A DNA stretch of 64,000 bases. Origin: Halopiger goleimassiliensis. GTDB taxonomy: Archaea; Halobacteriota; Halobacteria; Halobacteriales; Natrialbaceae. Where the stretch lies: the NCBI RefSeq assembly GCF_000455345.1, contig NZ_HG315691.1, positions 568,217-632,216 on the forward strand, written 5' to 3'. The notes under the pieces are model-generated. The model ran no database searches and had not been told where the DNA came from. It saw nothing but the letters and a program-made list of their open reading frames with translations. Both the position numbers and the translations under genes were made by a program. This document shows, piece by piece, positions 50,602 to 59,073 of this stretch. Positions within the stretch are counted from its first letter, which is position 1; the number at the start of each line of letters is the position of its first letter.

Positions 50602-50644
50602 ATAATAAAGGTATTAGTTCTACACATCAGTCAATCAGATGTAG
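50602..50644 (-). promoter_or_regulatory. Flavin dehydrogenase promoter and candidate IclR operator
   Basis: TATA box CTTTATTATA (50602-50610 on the minus strand) is about 45 bp from the ATG, giving a short leader. Just upstream is the imperfect inverted repeat CTACACATC...GATGTAG (50620-50628 and 50638-50644), next to GTAGTATC. Its place at the BRE side of the promoter suggests control by a regulator, possibly IclR. Confidence 0.45.
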
Positions 50645-51230
50645 TATCTTTCCACAGATATTCAAGAAACTCGTGGGACTGCGGCATTCAAATTCACACA
50701 TCGTGAACGCCTCGGTCACAGCGTGGATACCACTACTCGGTCGAGGACGGACTCATTATTCGCCTACTATTACAGGCGTATGGTTGTAAAGTAATGGGCG
50801 AAACGCCGCCGATAACCATTTAGGATATGTGAACGCAAATCTGCAACGACGATCTACTCGTTCGGGGTGAACGCGAGTTACGTTCGGGAAATTTTCCATC
50901 TAGAGGACGTGATCATCGACGGGAGACAGTTTTCGGACGACGATAGTTCGGAAACGGCGCTATCTCGACCCACGACGGATCGTGACGGTACGGGAGTGGG
51001 TTTCGCCGCACGGAATTAGTATGGTCACTCCAGGTCTCAATGTACGGATTCAGGCCGCAGTAGCCGGACTGGAAGCGAATTCCGCACTCCGAAATCGACG
51101 CGACGGTCGCCGACCGACGTCGCCCTCGACACGGTTCCGGTATCGATGACCATACCTGCCGTTAGCTGGCAGGCGATTCGTAGTCGGTCGAATCACGTCG
51201 ATCCCCTACTGATCTTCGTCGTGGCATTGG

Positions 51231-51256
51231 TATAAACTCTATTGCAGTTTCTTCCT
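51231..51256. repeat. AAACTCTA palindrome, copy 1
   Basis: TATAAACTCTATTGCAGTTT then CTTCC: AAACT / AGTTT arms around CTATTGC. Shares AAACTCTA-n-T-n-CAGTTTCT with copy 2, 370 bp away. Confidence 0.5.
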
Positions 51257-51600
51257 TTGACCCACTATCTCGACTGTAATGATAAGATATCTGACCATGA
51301 GTTACGTTTGTCATTTACGTTCGTTGGGACTTGGTGACCGGAACCGAACCACCCGTCACGCAAGACATCTGGATCGATTTTATTCGGGAATCAGAGAATC
51401 TATTGTATATTTCGAATAATGTTTATTTCACCAGGGAATAGTTGGAGAGTATTGCCAATATCGGGTAAAAGAACTACGTTCTACGAATGAGACGAACGGA
51501 GTAGTGGCAGATTGGTAGCTATCTATCCAAGCCAAATTAAATAATCATGTCAGTTATAGTTGTGCTACCTAGTCGGGATCGAAGACTGTATTGTTTTATT

Positions 51601-51630
51601 TAATAGAAACTCTAATACAGTTTCTATCGA
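51601..51630. repeat. AAACTCTA palindrome, copy 2
   Basis: TAGAAACT-CTAATAC-AGTTTCTA is a perfect 8-bp inverted repeat (51604-51611 and 51619-51626), followed by TCGAC as copy 1 is by TTTGAC a few bases on. Possible ends or target of a small mobile element. Confidence 0.55.
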
Positions 51631-51794
51631 CTTAGATATGGTTGGTCGTACCGATTCGCGCAGAGAGAAACGGTCGCTCGAGACCCAGAAGCGACTGCCT
51701 GGAAACGACGATTCCAGTACCTAGCTGGGCTCTCCCAAGCGCTGGAAGAGTCCGGGTATCGGGTCGAATTGAACTCGAGCGGGGTCGGAACGCG

Positions 51795-52106
51795 TTACTC
51801 GTCGAGGCTCTCGAGCAGCGACTCGAGCGTGCCGACGTGGTCTTCGAACAGGTCGCGGCCGGTGTCGGTGAGTTCGTAGGTCGTGCGGGGTTTACGGTCG
51901 ACGAACTCCTTCTCGACGCGGACGGCGTCGGCGTCTTCCATCCGGCCGAGGTGACTCGAGAGGTTCCCCTCGGTGATCTCGAGGTCCTCGACGAGGTCGG
52001 AGAAGGGGGTCTCGCCGTGGCGATAGAGATAGGCGAACAGCTGCAGCCGCGTCGGCTGGTGGACGAGCTTGTCGAACTCCCAGTCCTCGCCGGAACTCGC
52101 GTCCAT
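51795..52106 (-). CDS. Winged-helix transcriptional regulator (ABC operon)
   Basis: A 103-residue MarR/ArsR-like winged-helix protein: FDKLVHQPTRLQLFAYLYRH, TPFSDLVEDLEITEGNLSSH (recognition helix) and LGRMEDADAVRVEKEFVDRK (wing). This is the halophile TrmB-like/HTH_34 type. ATG 52106 or GTG 52112, the latter overlapping the stop of the next gene. It is the last gene of a four-gene ABC operon and the obvious ligand for the palindrome at 54624-54642. Confidence 0.85.
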   Translation of the reverse strand: MDASSGEDWEFDKLVHQPTRLQLFAYLYRHGETPFSDLVEDLEITEGNLSSHLGRMEDADAVRVEKEFVDRKPRTTYELTDTGRDLFEDHVGTLESLLESLDE

Positions 52107-52108
52107 CG

Positions 52109-52747
52109 TCACTCGCCGTCTTCGGTCGCGAGGTACATGTACGCCGCGATGCCGTAAGCCGCGTACCCAACGCCGAAGATGGCGTAGCCCCACTCGAGCA
52201 AGAGCGGAACGTGGACCATCACGGCCGCGTACGCGAGCATCCCAAGCCCGCCGGCGTAGAACGTGTACCGATCGCGGGCCCGGATACGGTAGGCTTTGAG
52301 CGTGCTGGCCTGGACGACGTAGGTCGCTCCGACGGCACCGATCACCAGCGCGAAGAGCGTCGCGCTCTCTTCGAGCGGGGTCAGCGTCTCGAGCGTCGGG
52401 GTGACGACGGCGAGGACGACGACGAGATAGCCGGCAATGCCCAGGAACTGGACGCCCGTGTCGGGGTAGTCATCGCCGGTCTCGGGGTGATTGTAGTCCT
52501 CACCGACGTACCAGGAGTAGAGCGCGCCGAGACCCATGAACCCGAACCACGAGGCGGCGTGGCCCCACCCCGGGAGGTCGAACGTGACGACCGCCTGCGA
52601 GCCGAACGAGGCGAGCAACACCAGGAGACCGTAGACCAGCCAGAGCCGGAACTGCGTCGGATACCGCTCGTGTAGCCCCATCGCCTCCTTGATCTGGGCG
52701 ATGTCGCGCTCGAGGGCATCGACGTCGACGTCGTCCGTCTCGGTCAC
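52109..52747 (-). CDS. Six-helix membrane protein of the ABC operon
   Basis: A 212-residue protein with a short charged N-terminus and about six helices (LWLVYGLLVLLASFGSQAVV; AASWFGFMGLGALYSWYVGE; FLGIAGYLVVVLAVVTPTLE; ATLFALVIGAVGATYVVQAS; FYAGGLGMLAYAAVMVHV; YAIFGVGYAAYGIAAYMYLA). It is preceded by the ABC ATPase and followed by the regulator. A membrane sensor or accessory for the exporter is inferred. Confidence 0.72.
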   Translation of the reverse strand: MTETDDVDVDALERDIAQIKEAMGLHERYPTQFRLWLVYGLLVLLASFGSQAVVTFDLPGWGHAASWFGFMGLGALYSWYVGEDYNHPETGDDYPDTGVQFLGIAGYLVVVLAVVTPTLETLTPLEESATLFALVIGAVGATYVVQASTLKAYRIRARDRYTFYAGGLGMLAYAAVMVHVPLLLEWGYAIFGVGYAAYGIAAYMYLATEDGE

Positions 52748-52823
52748 GGCTGGTCACCTCCATCGAACGATCGGGGCGTCTGCTTCGAACCGGTACGACG
52801 CGGACGATGGGTGTGCTCTCGAT

Positions 52824-53708
52824 TCATGGTCGGACGTGGACGTGGTAGTTGAACAGGTCTGTGTAGTTCGGTTCGACCGTCGAGACGGTCGTCCCGGACG
52901 ATCCGTCGGCGGCCGCTCGGAGCTCCTCGAGCGCGTCGTCGTCGGGGAGGAACCCGCGGGCCTCGCCGCCGAGCGAGAACAGCGCTCCTTCGAGAACGAC
53001 GTCTTCGGCCGCGACCATCGCTTCCCGGCCGCTGATCCGGACGACCGGCGGGAGGTCGGCGAGCAACGCGTCGGGGTCGCCGACCGCCGAGATGCGGCCG
53101 TCGGGCATGAAGGCGATCCGATCGGCGACGGTGGCGTCGATCGGTCGATGACTCGAGAGCAGGACGGTTGCGCCCGCCTCGAGGCGTTCGAGCACGACGT
53201 CGTGGAACCGCTGGACGTTCGTCAGGTCGACGCCAGCGGTGGGTTCGTCCAGCAGGTAGAGGGGAACGTCCTCGCTCATCGTCAGCGCGAACTCGAGTTT
53301 CCGCTTCATCCCTTCGGAGTACTGCTCGACGAGGTCCGCGAGGTCGTCCTCGATGCCGAGCGTGTCCACGTACTCCCGCCAGCGGTCGGTAAACGCCGGA
53401 CGGAGGCCGCCGTAGAAGGCGACGTTCTCGCGACCGGTCAGGGTCTCGACGGCGACGGAATCCTGCAGCATGAATCCGAGGGAGTCTCGACCGCCGTCGT
53501 CGACTGGCTCGCCGAAGGCCTCCACGGTACCGTCGGACGGTCGCTCGCTGCCGGCAAGAATCGACAGCAACACCGTCTTGCCGACGCCGTTGGGTCCCAT
53601 GAGCACCAGCAGTTCCCCCTCGCGGACGGTCAGGTCGGTCCCCTCGAGGACCCGATCCCCGTCGAAGGTCTTGCGAACCCCCCGACTGTCGAGCGCGACG
53701 CCGCTCAT
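52824..53708 (-). CDS. ABC-2 type transporter ATP-binding protein
   Basis: A 294-residue ATPase with Walker A GPNGVGKTVLLSILAG, signature YSEGMKRKLEFALTMS, Walker B YLLDEPTAGVDLT and H-loop LLSSHRPIDA. The C-terminal 80 residues are an extra domain typical of DrrA/NatA-like exporters. It overlaps the permease gene by 4 nt (ATGA). Confidence 0.9.
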   Translation of the reverse strand: MSGVALDSRGVRKTFDGDRVLEGTDLTVREGELLVLMGPNGVGKTVLLSILAGSERPSDGTVEAFGEPVDDGGRDSLGFMLQDSVAVETLTGRENVAFYGGLRPAFTDRWREYVDTLGIEDDLADLVEQYSEGMKRKLEFALTMSEDVPLYLLDEPTAGVDLTNVQRFHDVVLERLEAGATVLLSSHRPIDATVADRIAFMPDGRISAVGDPDALLADLPPVVRISGREAMVAAEDVVLEGALFSLGGEARGFLPDDDALEELRAAADGSSGTTVSTVEPNYTDLFNYHVHVRP

Positions 53709-54571
53709 GGCATCACCTCCCGTTTGTAGAGGACGCGACGGACGGTCGAGACGGCGACGACCAGTGAGATGACGGCATAGCCGGTGAGTACGGCCGTCCC
53801 GAACGCGGCGCTGGGGATCGCCGGCGGCGCGAGGCCGGCATCGACGCCGGCGGGCGGGACGACGAGGTGGTGGGCGAGCAGCCGCGTCGCGAGCGTGTGG
53901 GGCAGCCAGTTAAGCAAGACGTCGGGACCCTGGAAGAACGACGGATCGGTCCCGTTGTAGCCCGACAGCATGAACGCCACGAGGGCGAGGCTGACGGTGA
54001 CGATCGACGCGTACCGGGTGTTCCGGACCGCGACCGTGACGAGGACGGCGACCGTCATCCAGACGACCGCGAACGTCACGACGGCGACGGCGACGACCAG
54101 CGGCGACAGCGCCGACCGCAGGCCGAAGTTCGCACCAGTGACGACGCCGACGGGGACGACGGCGGCCATCGCGACGGCCGCCAGCCCGGTACCGGCGAGC
54201 AGTCGCCCGGCCAGGTCGGCCGACGGCGCGATCGACAGCGACCGAAAGAGGACGTAGCGGTCGTCCTCGATGTCGCTCCCGAGTTGCTCGCTGAAGCTGT
54301 TGAGCGCCGCGATCAGCGCCCCGAACGTGCCGTAACTCACCGCGATGGACGCGAGCACGTACGGCTCGGCGCGCGCCGGTATCTCGGGAACGAAGACGCT
54401 CACCGTCAGCAAATAGAAGCCCGCGGGAAAGCCGAGCGTCCAGAACAGCACCGTCCGGTCCCGCAGCAGTTCCCGTAAGTATCGCCAGGTGAACGCCCGC
54501 ATCTGCTCGAGCCACTGGCCGGATCGATTCTCGACCGCCCCCGCCCGTCCGTGCGAACTGGTTGTTGTCAT
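53705..54571 (-). CDS. ABC-2 type transporter permease
   Basis: A 288-residue permease starting at ATG 54571 (an upstream ATG at 54580 is possible). Six helices (TVLFWTLGFPAGFYLLTVSV; YVLASIAVSYGTFGALIAAL; GTGLAAVAMAAVVPVGVVTG; SPLVVAVAVVTFAVVWMTVA; ASIVTVSLALVAFMLSGYNG; TAVLTGYAVISLVVAVSTVR). Lead gene of the operon; a TTTTATTG TATA box lies about 31 bp upstream. Exports a substrate unknown here (drug, lipid or peptide). Confidence 0.88.
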   Translation of the reverse strand: MTTTSSHGRAGAVENRSGQWLEQMRAFTWRYLRELLRDRTVLFWTLGFPAGFYLLTVSVFVPEIPARAEPYVLASIAVSYGTFGALIAALNSFSEQLGSDIEDDRYVLFRSLSIAPSADLAGRLLAGTGLAAVAMAAVVPVGVVTGANFGLRSALSPLVVAVAVVTFAVVWMTVAVLVTVAVRNTRYASIVTVSLALVAFMLSGYNGTDPSFFQGPDVLLNWLPHTLATRLLAHHLVVPPAGVDAGLAPPAIPSAAFGTAVLTGYAVISLVVAVSTVRRVLYKREVMP

Positions 54572-54599
54572 CGACCTCACAGTCAGCTCTACTCTCTAC

Positions 54600-54642
54600 C
54601 ACAATAAAACTTGCCAAGAATAGTACTTTGCAACACAAAGTA
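54600..54642 (-). promoter_or_regulatory. ABC operon promoter with palindromic operator
   Basis: TATA-like TTTTATTG (54602-54609, minus strand) about 31 bp from the permease ATG (leaderless). Upstream of it is a perfect 7-bp inverted repeat TACTTTG-CAACA-CAAAGTA (54624-54642). Site layout, just upstream of the BRE/TATA, fits a regulator binding site of the winged-helix protein encoded last in the operon. Confidence 0.65.
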
Positions 54643-54821
54643 GACGATAGAGTCGTCGAGAACACCATTCTGGTCGCCAGGTTCGTACGGTGGTTCCGAT
54701 CGATCGCCGTGACTGCTGGCTACTCTGGATTACAGCTCCCGAAACTCCTTCGTTGCCTGCTCACGCTAGCGCTCTCGCTCGAGTCCGTACTCGTCGAGTA
54801 CGGAACGACGGGTTCGAGGGG

Positions 54822-55901
54822 TTACTCGGCGCTGGCCGACTCGCCGCGCCCTTCGCGCCAATCCTCGATCTCCTCGTCGTCGGCGTCGTCGATGCGTTCC
54901 TCGTAGTAGGCCATCGGGTGGGGGATCTGCTCGCAGAGGTCGTCCTTGTTCACGCAGTCGCCGTAGGATTGCATCGTCGCACAGGAGGGCGGCGAGTACT
55001 CCGTCGGCGACGTCTCGCCGCGGATGTGGTCGGTCTGGTAGCGGGTCATCTCCTCGCCGAACGAGGAGTTCACGCGGTAGAGGTCGACGATCTCGTCGGT
55101 CGTCATCCCGATGCTCGCTAGGAAGGCAGTGATGGCGAAGCGGGAGTGGTGCGGGAGGTGTTCGCCCTTCTGGATCCGGTCCAGCAACGCCTTCATGCAG
55201 GGCGGGAACAGCTCGGGGACGACGGTGTCGATCTCGCGGGTGAGTTCGAGGTCCGCGAGCACGTCCCGGATCTCGGCGGCCTCGGCCTCGAGTTCGTCGG
55301 CGATGGCTCCGGGTACCTCGAAGGGGAGGCCGTCCTCGATCCGGGAGCGGATGGCCTCGCGCAGGAGGGTGTGGAGTTCCTCCTCGTCGACGGGCACCGC
55401 GCCGTCGGTCAGCGCGCGGTTGACGAGTCGCCACTCGTCGCCCCAGAGGTCCTCGGCCAGCGGCAGGTAGGTGCCGACGTCGATCCGGAACGCGTCGTCG
55501 CCGCGGCGTTCGATCGCGGTCTCGAGGTCGAACTCCCGGAGGAGATCCGACAGGTCCAGGCCCGTCGACTCGACGCTTTTCAGTTCGGTCGTCGACTCGA
55601 GGTCCTCGACGAACCGGTCGTGGGCCGTCGCGGCCTCGGCGCGGGCGTACTTCCGGACGAGGACCTGCTCGTCGACCATCGAGACGAGCACCCGCGCGAC
55701 GGGATAGGAGAGCAACTCGGTGCGGGTCTCGTGTGCTGGTTCGCCCGTCCGCCCTTCCTCGAGCGCGGTAATCACGCGTTGTGTCGCGCGTTCGACGACC
55801 GCCGGATCCCGCTGGACGACGGTCCCGAGGTCGACTGCCTCGTTCGCGACGGACTCGCGGGCCGCCTCGAGAAACGGGTACCGGGCGTGCAGTCGCTGCA
55901 T
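54822..55901 (-). CDS. priL: DNA primase large subunit PriL (Fe-S)
   Basis: A 359-residue regulatory subunit of the archaeal primase that, with PriS, makes RNA/DNA primers. The C-terminal 4Fe-4S domain has C235 (LFPPCMK), C307 (PPSCATM), C316 (YGDCVN) and C323 (DLCEQ), the expected ligand set. FAITAFLASIGMTTDEIVDLYRVN is a conserved core (split FAITAFLASIG / EEIVDLY-like). PriS is not in the window. Divergent promoter shared with the hydrolase at 56019. Confidence 0.93.
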   Translation of the reverse strand: MQRLHARYPFLEAARESVANEAVDLGTVVQRDPAVVERATQRVITALEEGRTGEPAHETRTELLSYPVARVLVSMVDEQVLVRKYARAEAATAHDRFVEDLESTTELKSVESTGLDLSDLLREFDLETAIERRGDDAFRIDVGTYLPLAEDLWGDEWRLVNRALTDGAVPVDEEELHTLLREAIRSRIEDGLPFEVPGAIADELEAEAAEIRDVLADLELTREIDTVVPELFPPCMKALLDRIQKGEHLPHHSRFAITAFLASIGMTTDEIVDLYRVNSSFGEEMTRYQTDHIRGETSPTEYSPPSCATMQSYGDCVNKDDLCEQIPHPMAYYEERIDDADDEEIEDWREGRGESASAE

Positions 55902-56018
55902 CGGTAAGACGATATTACCGCGGCGGGATAAACGCGCTGGTTACTCACTGTCGAACTAATACTGCATTACTCGAGCGAGAGGATCGAATTTAAGCGGATC
56001 CGACACGTCCGTTGGGGT

Positions 56019-56879
56019 ATGCCACGGGCGACGCGGGACGGCGTGTCGATCTACTACGAACGCGACGACGGGGAGGGAACGCCGGTCGTCTTCGTCCAGG
56101 GACTGAGCTTCGGTCGGTGGATGTGGCGCTGGCAACGCGAGGCCGTCGCCGGCGAGTACGGCGTGATCGCCCCCGACAATCGGGGGACAGGCCGCTCCGA
56201 GGCCGGCTTGCCGCCGCTCGTTTCCCGCCTTCCCAGGAAGCTACGAGCACCGATCATCCTCAAACTCGCCGGGTATACGATCGCGGGGCTGGCGGCCGAC
56301 CTCGAGGCCGTCCTCGACGACGCGGGCGTCCGGTCGGCCCACATCGTCGGCGCGAGCATGGGCGGGATGATCGCCCAGCAGTACGCCGTCGACTACGACC
56401 GCGCCGAGACGCTGTCGCTGCTGTGTACCACCCACGGGGGTCCCGAGTCGCTTCCGGTCCCCGAGGAGACGCAGGAGCGGATGTTCGACGTACCGAGCGG
56501 GGCCAGCGAGCGCGAGACGATTCGACACCGGATGCGACCGGCGTTCAACGACCGGTTCACCAACCGGAACCCGCATCTCATGGACCGGATCATCGAGTGG
56601 CGACTCGAGCAGGACGCCGACGACCCGGCCCGCGAGGCCCAGGCCGCGGCCGTCCTCGAGTTCGACCTGCACGACCGCCTGCACGAGATCCGCGTCCCGA
56701 CGCTCGTCCTCCACGGGACGAACGACCGCGTCGTCCCCGTCGAGAACGGCCGCCAACTCGACGAGCGACTGCCGAACGCTCGCCTCGAGTTGATCGAGGG
56801 CGGCTCCCACTGCTTCTTCATCGAGGACGCCGAGCGGGTCAACGAGGAGTTACTGGCGTTTCTCGAGGACCACGCGTAA
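56019..56879 (+). CDS. Alpha/beta-hydrolase
   Basis: A 286-residue hydrolase. VVFVQGLSFGRWMW (oxyanion region), nucleophile HIVGASMGGMIAQQYA (Ser at about 113), and the catalytic HGTNDRVVP (Asp) with GGSHCFFIED (His). Best resemblance is to bromoperoxidase/3-oxoadipate enol-lactonase-like esterases. Substrate unknown. ATG 56019 is 28 bp downstream of GAATTTAAG (leaderless). Confidence 0.87.
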   Translation: MPRATRDGVSIYYERDDGEGTPVVFVQGLSFGRWMWRWQREAVAGEYGVIAPDNRGTGRSEAGLPPLVSRLPRKLRAPIILKLAGYTIAGLAADLEAVLDDAGVRSAHIVGASMGGMIAQQYAVDYDRAETLSLLCTTHGGPESLPVPEETQERMFDVPSGASERETIRHRMRPAFNDRFTNRNPHLMDRIIEWRLEQDADDPAREAQAAAVLEFDLHDRLHEIRVPTLVLHGTNDRVVPVENGRQLDERLPNARLELIEGGSHCFFIEDAERVNEELLAFLEDHA

Positions 56880-57067
56880 CCAGCGGGACGTGTTCGGGCG
56901 GCGAGTTCCCTCGTGAGGCTCTCGGCCAGCGAGCAGCGACGGCGCACAGCGCACGTACCTGGCGCTCGAGCCCGAGGTCGCGCCCACGTTCGTCGCGAGC
57001 TGACAGTGTTTGTTCCTCATAATTGATCGGCTAGTTTTATGCAGTGGTTTGTGGATTGCTACCATGC

Positions 57068-58585
57068 ATGTCACTACGGCGACGAACGGTGCTCAGGGGT
57101 ATCGGTGCGGGAACAGCCACGACGGTCGGGCTGAGCGGGACCGGCGGTGCGAGGACCGGAAGCGACGAGGATCCGGACTGTTCCGTCCTCGGCGGTCTCC
57201 TCGGCGGGACGGGGTCGTTCTCGACCCGGGAGGTGACCGTCGAGTCCGTCGACGGGACCGAACTCGCGGCGACGGTGTACGAACCCGACGCGGACGGGCC
57301 GCATCCGGCCATGCTCGTGACTCACGGCTGGGGGATGAGCAAGGAGTTCATGCGGTGCTACGCGGCCATGTACGCCGAGCGCGAGTACGTCGTCCTCGCG
57401 TACGACTCCCGCGGGTTCGGCGGCTCCGGCGGCGAGGTCGGAGTCAACGGGCCGAACGAGATCCAGGACGCCCGGCGGTTACTCGACTGGCTGGCCGACC
57501 ACGACGACGTCATCGCCGAGGGGGACGATCCCCGGGTCGGGATGGACGGCGCTTCGTACGGCGGCGGCATCCAGTTACTCACTGCGGCCGAAGACGACCG
57601 CGTCGACGCCATCGTACCCCGGATCGCCTGGAACGACCTCGCGGCCTCGTTGATGCCCGACGGCACGATCAAGTCCGGCTGGCTCACAGTGCTGGTCGGT
57701 GCCGGATCGGTCTCCTCGCGGCTCACGGGCAACCACGGCGAGGGCGTCGACCCCCGGCTTACGGAGTGGTACGTCGAGTCGCTGCGGGACAACGTCGCGC
57801 CGCCGGCGGCGCTCGAGTACTTCGCCGACCGGTCGCCCTCGTTCGCGGACCTCGAGACGCCGACGCTGGTGCTCTCGGGCTGGAAGGACACCCTGTTCCC
57901 GCCGAGCGAGGCGGTGGCGAACTACCGACAGGCGACGGAGGCGGGCGTCGACGCGCGGCTGGTCATGTACGACGGCGGCCACAACGCCGCCGAGATCGGG
58001 GTCGACGACGCCCAGCATCGGCGCGTCAACCGGGCGGCCATCGACTGGGTCGAACGCCACGTCCGCGGTGCGGACGTCGAGGTCGGACCGCCGATCTCGC
58101 TGTACGACGAACGAGCCGACGAGTGGCAGGACCACGAGTCGCTCGAGGCCGGCGTCGACCGCCGAACCCTCGCGCTCTCGGACGCCGACGGGGCCACCTC
58201 GAGCGTCGAACAGGGCCACCTCCGAGACGAGACGGCCCGCTACGAGGTCGCGTCGGACGGAGTCACGATCCGGGGAACGCCGGCGCTCTCGCTGTCGATC
58301 GAGGCCCACGACGCGCCGCTGATCTGTTTCGCCAGGCTCCACCACGTCGGCTGGTTCCGGGACGAACAAATCGACGATCAGGTGACGCCGTTCCGTCTCG
58401 AGGAGACGGGGAGCCACGACCTCGAGTTCGAACTCGAACCGCTCGTCAGAACGGTTCCGGACGGGGACGCGCTCGAACTCCGCATCGCGGCGAGCGATCC
58501 GTTCTACCGGGACGAACGCGGCTCGGCGACCGTCCGCGACGACGAGTCGACGCTGACGCTTCCAGTCGCCGGGGGGTCGCTCTGA
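57068..58585 (+). CDS. CocE/NonD-family hydrolase (Tat exported)
   Basis: A 505-residue secreted hydrolase. MSLRRRTVLRGIGAGTATTV is a Tat signal; no lipobox. The alpha/beta core has SKEFMRCYAAMYAER then YDSRGFGGSGGEVGVNG and nucleophile DGASYGGGIQLLTA (Ser at about 165), catalytic LVLSGWKDTLFPP and YDGGHNAAE. The C-terminal jelly-roll (about 360-505) is the CocE/X-Pro dipeptidyl-peptidase C-domain. Likely an extracellular acylase or dipeptidase. TATA AGTTTTATG is 29 bp upstream of this start. Confidence 0.85.
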   Translation: MSLRRRTVLRGIGAGTATTVGLSGTGGARTGSDEDPDCSVLGGLLGGTGSFSTREVTVESVDGTELAATVYEPDADGPHPAMLVTHGWGMSKEFMRCYAAMYAEREYVVLAYDSRGFGGSGGEVGVNGPNEIQDARRLLDWLADHDDVIAEGDDPRVGMDGASYGGGIQLLTAAEDDRVDAIVPRIAWNDLAASLMPDGTIKSGWLTVLVGAGSVSSRLTGNHGEGVDPRLTEWYVESLRDNVAPPAALEYFADRSPSFADLETPTLVLSGWKDTLFPPSEAVANYRQATEAGVDARLVMYDGGHNAAEIGVDDAQHRRVNRAAIDWVERHVRGADVEVGPPISLYDERADEWQDHESLEAGVDRRTLALSDADGATSSVEQGHLRDETARYEVASDGVTIRGTPALSLSIEAHDAPLICFARLHHVGWFRDEQIDDQVTPFRLEETGSHDLEFELEPLVRTVPDGDALELRIAASDPFYRDERGSATVRDDESTLTLPVAGGSL

Positions 58586-58598
58586 CTCGTCGGCTCGA

Positions 58599-58919
58599 TC
58601 AGGCGCTCGCGCCCGCGCTCGGGGTCTCCGACCCGACGATCCGGATTCGCCCGTCGCTGCGGACGCTGACGTCGAAGCCGTCGTAGCTGAACCACAGTTC
58701 GTGAGTCCCGGCGTCGGTCCGTCGAGCGTGGGCGATCAGCGAGTCCAGCGCGTCGGGATCGACGGCCTCGTACAGCGGCGGGAGATCGACCGGCCGCGTG
58801 CCGGAGAGCGCGGCGACCGCCGTGATAACGCTCTCGCTCGCCGACTCACCGGCGTCCGGATCGAACGTCGTTACGTATTCGTCTTCCGCCGGGTCGAGAT
58901 GGTCGTCTTCGGAGGGCAT
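58599..58919 (-). CDS. HalOD1 output domain protein
   Basis: A 106-residue stand-alone HalOD1 protein: SVITAVAALSGTRPVDLPPL, YEAVDPDALDSLIAHARR and ELWFSYDGFDVSVRSDGRIR. Convergent with the CocE hydrolase. A second such protein is at 9265-9552. Confidence 0.8.
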   Translation of the reverse strand: MPSEDDHLDPAEDEYVTTFDPDAGESASESVITAVAALSGTRPVDLPPLYEAVDPDALDSLIAHARRTDAGTHELWFSYDGFDVSVRSDGRIRIVGSETPSAGASA

Positions 58920-59073
58920 ACGCGTTTCCTCGATCGGAGGTCGGTAGTTCCGATCCTGTCTATGTGCCGCGTTTAAGCCGGGTCTCGAGCGCAGTCGCTA
59001 CTCGAACGCGGACGCAACGATCACGCGAAGAAATCGAACGGCCGCGAGCCGGGGACCGCCAGGCCTGGGGCGG

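Larger units (their letters stand above)
50560..51794. other. 1.2-kb AT-rich gene-free region
   Basis: No frame with halophile-like composition exceeds about 60 codons. It contains the dehydrogenase promoter (TATA 50602-50609), an imperfect inverted repeat (50620-50644) and two copies of an AAACTCTA..CAGTTTCT palindrome (about 51231 and 51604). Low GC and stop-rich frames suggest decayed foreign DNA or a mobile-element scar; I cannot identify a transposase remnant. Confidence 0.55.
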
